A stretch of 64,000 bases of DNA from the NCBI GenBank assembly GCA_002633005.1, contig NMRA01000040.1, positions 1,053,805 to 1,117,804 on the forward strand, given 5' to 3'. Positions 52,701-58,700 of the stretch are shown piece after piece (within the stretch, counting starts at the first letter, position 1; every line of letters starts with the position of its first letter). Source of the stretch: Phoronis australis. Lineage: Eukaryota > Phoronida > Phoronidae. A model generated the notes under the pieces. That model was not told where the DNA came from, made no database searches, and saw nothing but the letters and a program-made list of their open reading frames with translations. The position numbers and the translations under genes are program-made.

Positions 52701-55700
52701 GTCACGCTTTGTATTTGGATTAACAGCTAAGTACTAAGCACCGGAGATGAGACCATTGTGTTACTAAGTCGAATCCCGGGTTCATGGCTTCAGTTTTTTT
52801 GTTTGCAAGCCCGCAGCCCACTTACCTTCCTCTCGTCGCCCCGACCTTCGCTTATGCCATGCGCCCAAATTGGCAAAACGATATTGTTCAGAGTCAAGTT
52901 ACAACAGACTTTGTGAAAAGCAAAAATCCATGTCCTAATTTGTTGTGCAGTATACGTTAAGAATGTTCATGTTGTAAATATATCTCTATGTCTCCCTACT
53001 GACATCCTATTTACTTGCCTATTTTGTATTCTACACGAAATGTTTGGGCTCTTTCGCACTTAGGTTAAGACTTTTGAAGCCATCTAAAAAGTGTGAACCT
53101 ACTAAACTTTAGTTTAAGTTGCTCCATTTCCACCCGTCCTCAGTACCTTCCATGGGTTGTTTGACCCACGGAGTGTGATTTGTAAAAGGAAATCTGGACC
53201 CATAGCGGAGATCGATCTAAATCTGCATACACGCATAAAAAAATAACTTAGCGGACGGCACTGCTATCAGGCGGGAGTGAAGAAAGGACAAATAAAATTA
53301 CAACAGCAGTACCATGAATGCAAGGGCCGAGATTATCAGGACGAACCGCTTGTATATTAAACCATAATTAGCATCGAAGAAGCTAACGCCCTTGTAGCCA
53401 GCTGCTTGAACAGTAACTTACACATGATGATGTTTTGCGGTTGGAACTATGTAGACTCTACCTTGGTTAAATTGTGATCTGACCTACTGCTATGTTTTGG
53501 AATAACAATTCCAAACTTTTATTGATTGAATATGCTCCAGTCGCATAAAGCAACAGCTCTGTAATTGTCAAATAAACGTCCGGATACGTAATCGAGCTAA
53601 AACCGTGGGGACCTTATTTGCGTGTATCTCCGGTTGGCGGGAACGCTGTTTGAGTGACAGGTAAGTCTTAAATATGTCGCACGCGCTGCCCTAGAAACAA
53701 ACCAGGGTTACATACTGCAGTCTGTGTTTGATTTGCGAACAAAACTTGAAGACCTTGAGCACCAATGGATATTGCGAATAATCAGTCAAGGCGTGTTACA
53801 CGACAAATATATATATTTTCTATCACAAAGTTTGGTAAGTCGACTGTGTTCAGAGTCAGTAACATCACTGTTTATGTTTTTGAGGACATTATGGGAATTT
53901 CTTGTCAGCAATGATTACAAATCTGCGCAGCTGTTCAAATGATCTGAAACTGAAAATCGAAACATTGTCAGCACCCGACCACATAAATTCTAAGATTTTG
54001 GACACCGGAGATTTTGCCGAATTTCATACGGCCAATATTGCCTATTTCTAAAATTTCGGACATGTTCAAAATATTTATTTTCTCGCTGTCCTAAATTCGG
54101 GAATTTTTACTGTACTTTTTGTTAATAATTTTCTTTTAAGCTTAAAAATTCAAAATTGCATTTAGTTTTCGTAACAAGCATTGCAGTTTAGTTTTAATAA
54201 ATACTTTTTGAAGGTGTAACATTTAAATGTAAATGTTTATAAATAACAGTTAGCAATAAAGTGACCTTGAGACAGCATAGCTAGTCAGGCTCACCGCGTG
54301 GTTTCTTGAGTTGAGGTTCCTCTCCAATTAAATGAACGTGGATATGGAATTCGCTGCCGAAGCTGGGTCTGTTTAAGAAGTTGTTTGCATGTTCTTCCAA
54401 CTGGGAGTACCTACAGCTGCGACAGCTGATTCGTCAATCATAACCATGTCACCTTCACAGAATTCTGGCATTGTTTGGTTGTTGGTATTAGTGTTTTACA
54501 GATGATAAAATGCAAGGTGGATAGATTTCTATTTTGCAGTACTTTGTGATTCGCCCTTGTAATATCAAAATAATTACTTAGTCAGTGTTAACTAGTCGGT
54601 TGTTACACATTGCAGTTCATGTGAGAAATGACGATAGTGTCATCTAGTGATAACTCTGATATCTTAGCTAATGCTTCGATGGTACCAAATTTGATTTGGT
54701 GGGAAACAGTCCAAAACACTGGGAATTTGCATTACATTAGAGTGATCTCATTTAACTCGCCTTAAAGGAGAATGCCACCCGATTTATTTAGTCTTTGTTA
54801 CCGTCTTAATCGATCTATATCCACATCACCTCGTATACGGTCGATCTCACCTCGCCGAGAGGTGTGGCATTAACCTGTGAGGAAGGTGAGTAAACGACGC
54901 AGCTACGTCAGTGGTTCTTCTGCAGAGTAAGTGCCGCTATGAAGTGGTGTATCGTTCCCGCTTGTGCGAACTATGATGCTGCGAGGAAAGCAGGTATATC
55001 ATTTTTTTTTATTTCCTTGAACGCCCAAAATGCTTTGGAAGTGGCTTGCAGTAGTGAAGAATGAAAAGTACGCCATTAATACCAAGTAGGAGGCTGTGAA
55101 AACTTCCGTGTCTGTGGCCAGCATTTTGTCGACAGTGATTTCACTGATGAATGCCGGCTTACCAAACTGCTCATGCCAGGGCAGAAAAAGAGACTGATGA
55201 GCACTCGTCAAAGTCGAGATTGCAATTTGCCGTGTAGACATTTATTTTTGTGCGTTCTGTTTCAAAATGTTTTATTCTTACCCTAACCAATGCTTATATG
55301 AAACTGACACAAAGTGTCAAATTCTCTCGATGTGATTTGTAATGCCCTTGGAGTGTTCATCAGTGCAATTGTTTTGACTAGCCATCAGAATGAATAAATC
55401 ACTGCGTTACCGGCCTTATATGCAATAAAGGTAATTGATCGGGCACGGAGGCCATGTGAGCTCATGGTAATTCAGTGTTTGCTGACAGAAAGCTGTTGTG
55501 AAACAATAACTCAATTTTATATGCTATGGTCAGATGTTAGGGGAATCTTTATTTAGATATACATATACATTATTTGAATCATTGTTACTGTTCAACTTTT
55601 GCCCTGACGGTTCCGTGGAAGGGGAACCTGACGTGGTCCCCGACGAGTAAGTAGATTGGCAGTTTCGAGGCTAATTTACCAAAATAATCATGTGCACATT

Positions 55701-58700
55701 ATTTCTTTGGCTCACTTGTGCAGTCAAGTGACCTAATTATCGGACGTTTTGGCACATTTTGCATTATATTTAATTGAAAATACTACGGATTGTTGTAAAT
55801 TCCTTGCTGAAATAAAGACTTACCTTCAAGAATTGTTCTGTTACTATATCTTGTCACTGAAAGCCACATTTATGTTCCGACTGATCTTTAAAAAACATAA
55901 CTAGCAAACCTTCGGAGAACCTAAATATTGGACACCATGTTTCCCCATACGCCACACCGCGTAACTAACCACGTAATGGCCGCGGGCACCTTGTAGCCAA
56001 ATTTCAGCTCAAGTGTTTTGACATATATGTTGCTAGAACACAGGTTCATTTGCAACAAAATTATCCATAAAATGAAATCTGATGACGGCGCCAAGTCGTT
56101 TCGATGAATTAGTGCAGACGACTAAAGCACGTGCAAACTCACTGCAGTTTTTAGTATCACTTTGGCTTCTTGATATGACACCCGCACGTGCGCAGTCGGG
56201 GTTTGACTTGAGTTTAAAAACAAATGAAAAAATGAAACAGTGACATATTGTCAGTTCAATGAGATGGTTTCATTGTGGAAAAAGATTTTATTTTCAACTT
56301 TTATAACCAATTTATGCGCTCGTCCATTTTAGGCCGACTAGGGGGTCTAAATTGCACCCTCTCTTGGTGAAATCAAAACGAGGTAACGCTGTAAAAAACG
56401 AGACAGTGCCGGACATTGAATGTATTACAACGGATAAAAAATTGGTGTCATTTAATTCTCAGATTATGCTTCAAGTAAGATTTTTTGAAATGTCCGATAT
56501 TTAGGTTCCATCCGATAATTAGGTACACTATGTGTATAGTCTTTTCGGGACTGGAAGTTTACTTTCCAACTTTGGCCGGTTTATGTTCTTGATGTCTTCA
56601 GTACGGCCACAACGGGCCTGATTGGGGTCTGAACCATTGGCCGGGATAACAAGCGTTTTGTGTGTGTAGAAGTGAAAAAATCGCTAGTCTAAAATTACAA
56701 AACACAGCAATGTTCTCCTGTCTATATTTCATGGAAGAATAATTCGAATTTACCACTGAACAGACTCCCGCGACCGACCGTGCTAAATTGGCCTACTGAA
56801 CTTTGTAGGCTACGGTACATTCTATTACCTGTAAGTCCGTAACAGCGAAATAAAATAACACGTTTGTTCAAGAACTGGATGTGTTTGCAAGGGTTTTACA
56901 TCGAATTTTGATGATTTATTGGTGAAAAACGATGAATTCAAGCAATAAGGTGACACCAGCAAGTGAATTGTGAACTGTCGAACAGACTGCATTCCAGTAT
57001 TCCATTCCCCTTTGTTTATTCCCAGTATGCTGTGTCCACAGCAGTACTGCTTGTGAGCATGTCTCTTGGTGGTGTTTTCAGACTCTATTTGCACAGCAGA
57101 CTGGAGAGCAGGTAGAGAAGATAGCTGCCACCACGCTGTCGGCGGTGACCCCCGAGGAGCCCCTGGTCACCCAGTACACACTGCAGGAGTACTCGATGGA
57201 TCACTTCAGGTAGCAGGCCTTTGGTGGTACACTTAACATCACTTCAGTATATAACAGGATCCATTTAGATACTGATGTGTCAATGACTTCACAGTGTTTC
57301 TGTTGAAGCGACATTTACCGTTATAAAATTAGATTTGTCTTGTTTCATACTCTGTTTAGAAGGGATGTCTATGCTTTGAAGGAAATGTTATTTCTTCAGA
57401 CCAATTTTTTTGAAATTTCAAGTCACACAATATCACACTGTCAGTTCCTTCCNTTTGTGGTTACTTACTAAAGTTAACAGGAAGTACTTCAACAATATGG
57501 TGCACCCAACCAGTGCTTGACAGAAACTGACAAAACTGTTAACATTGTATTCAACAGACTACCTCCAAAGAGAACACTCAGCAAGGCGCTGTCTATGTCA
57601 AGAGCCAAGAGAGGGCGCCAGGATGAGCTGTGGCGTTATTCAAAGGAGCCCATTAAACAGCCACTTCTGAAGAAGCTTATTGGGAAAGAAGAACTGTGCC
57701 AGGAAGCGTGCTTAGTCTTCTTAGATATCCTTGCAATGTCATTCATTTAGGGCATGTTGGATGAGAAGGGGTAACTTATGGTTAACTTGATGTGTGGTTG
57801 AAGTTAACTTGTTACTTAATTGTTATTGGGTATCATGTGGTTAACATGTCATTCAGTGCTGGTGTGGTATTGAATATCATGACAGAATGAGTACAGTGAG
57901 GTTATAAATGATAAGTTTGTGTTTTGTTAGTTGATTCTAAATGAACTTGAGGTGATGCCTTTATTGGACTGTATTGAGTGTCACATTGTTGTCTGGTTTA
58001 ATAGAACCCAAAAACCCTCTGGCATTTTTAGTATGACTTAACAACAAAACTTAAATTTATTTCACGTCTAGTTGGTTGATAGGGGACATCTTAATTTTGG
58101 TTTCCAGTCCATTGTGGCAGTGGTAGTAGCCCTCTAGGACTGTTCCAGTTTGATCTGGTCAAGGATACGATGGGGAAATTTTAACATCAAGCATTTCCTA
58201 ATAATTAGCCTAGTCACACCGCAAGCTGGTGAATATGAAATAATGAAAGCATACTTAAATCACATTTTATTGTGTATCCTTAATTCTTCTCACCTTTACT
58301 GAAATATATGGGCGATCATCCATCAAAGAGGAGCCGCACTGGGAATGAGTTGACTGATCAGATCTTTGAGCCACCTCTCAAACATGTGAGTACCTGCAAT
58401 GTGGACCTGAATTTGTTGTGCTGTTTTAGGTGTTAGAATGGTAATTGACAGGCTCAAGCATTCAAGCCCAGAAGCTATGCCAATGAATTAGTGTGTCTGT
58501 GTAGCTATCTATGAGTTCACTATCTTCTGCTTGATGGCAACATTACTGTGGAAAGATATTCCCAATAGATGTTTGAATATGGTATCATAGGCAGTTCTGA
58601 AAACATGCCAGAATGGTTCAAACTCATCTTGAATTCTTCGTTCATTAGATGGCAGGGTGCTCTTTTGCCAACTCTTGACTCAACGTATTCTGATGTTTTT

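Noticed and set aside
52284-54112. A Tigger transposase gene at 53724-53942
   Set aside because: Only a weak helix-turn-helix resemblance; no DDE catalytic motifs seen.
57725-57750. Gene end: stop codon at 57748-57750 after exon 25
   Set aside because: Reading through loses the conserved MyTH4 core, which resumes at 58294. U12 splice signals explain the junction.
57725-58300. A GC-AG intron (CTT|gcaatg) giving DILKYMGD
   Set aside because: The acceptor would have to be ctttactg before AAATATATG, which has no AG. The AT-AC solution has both ends and a branch site.
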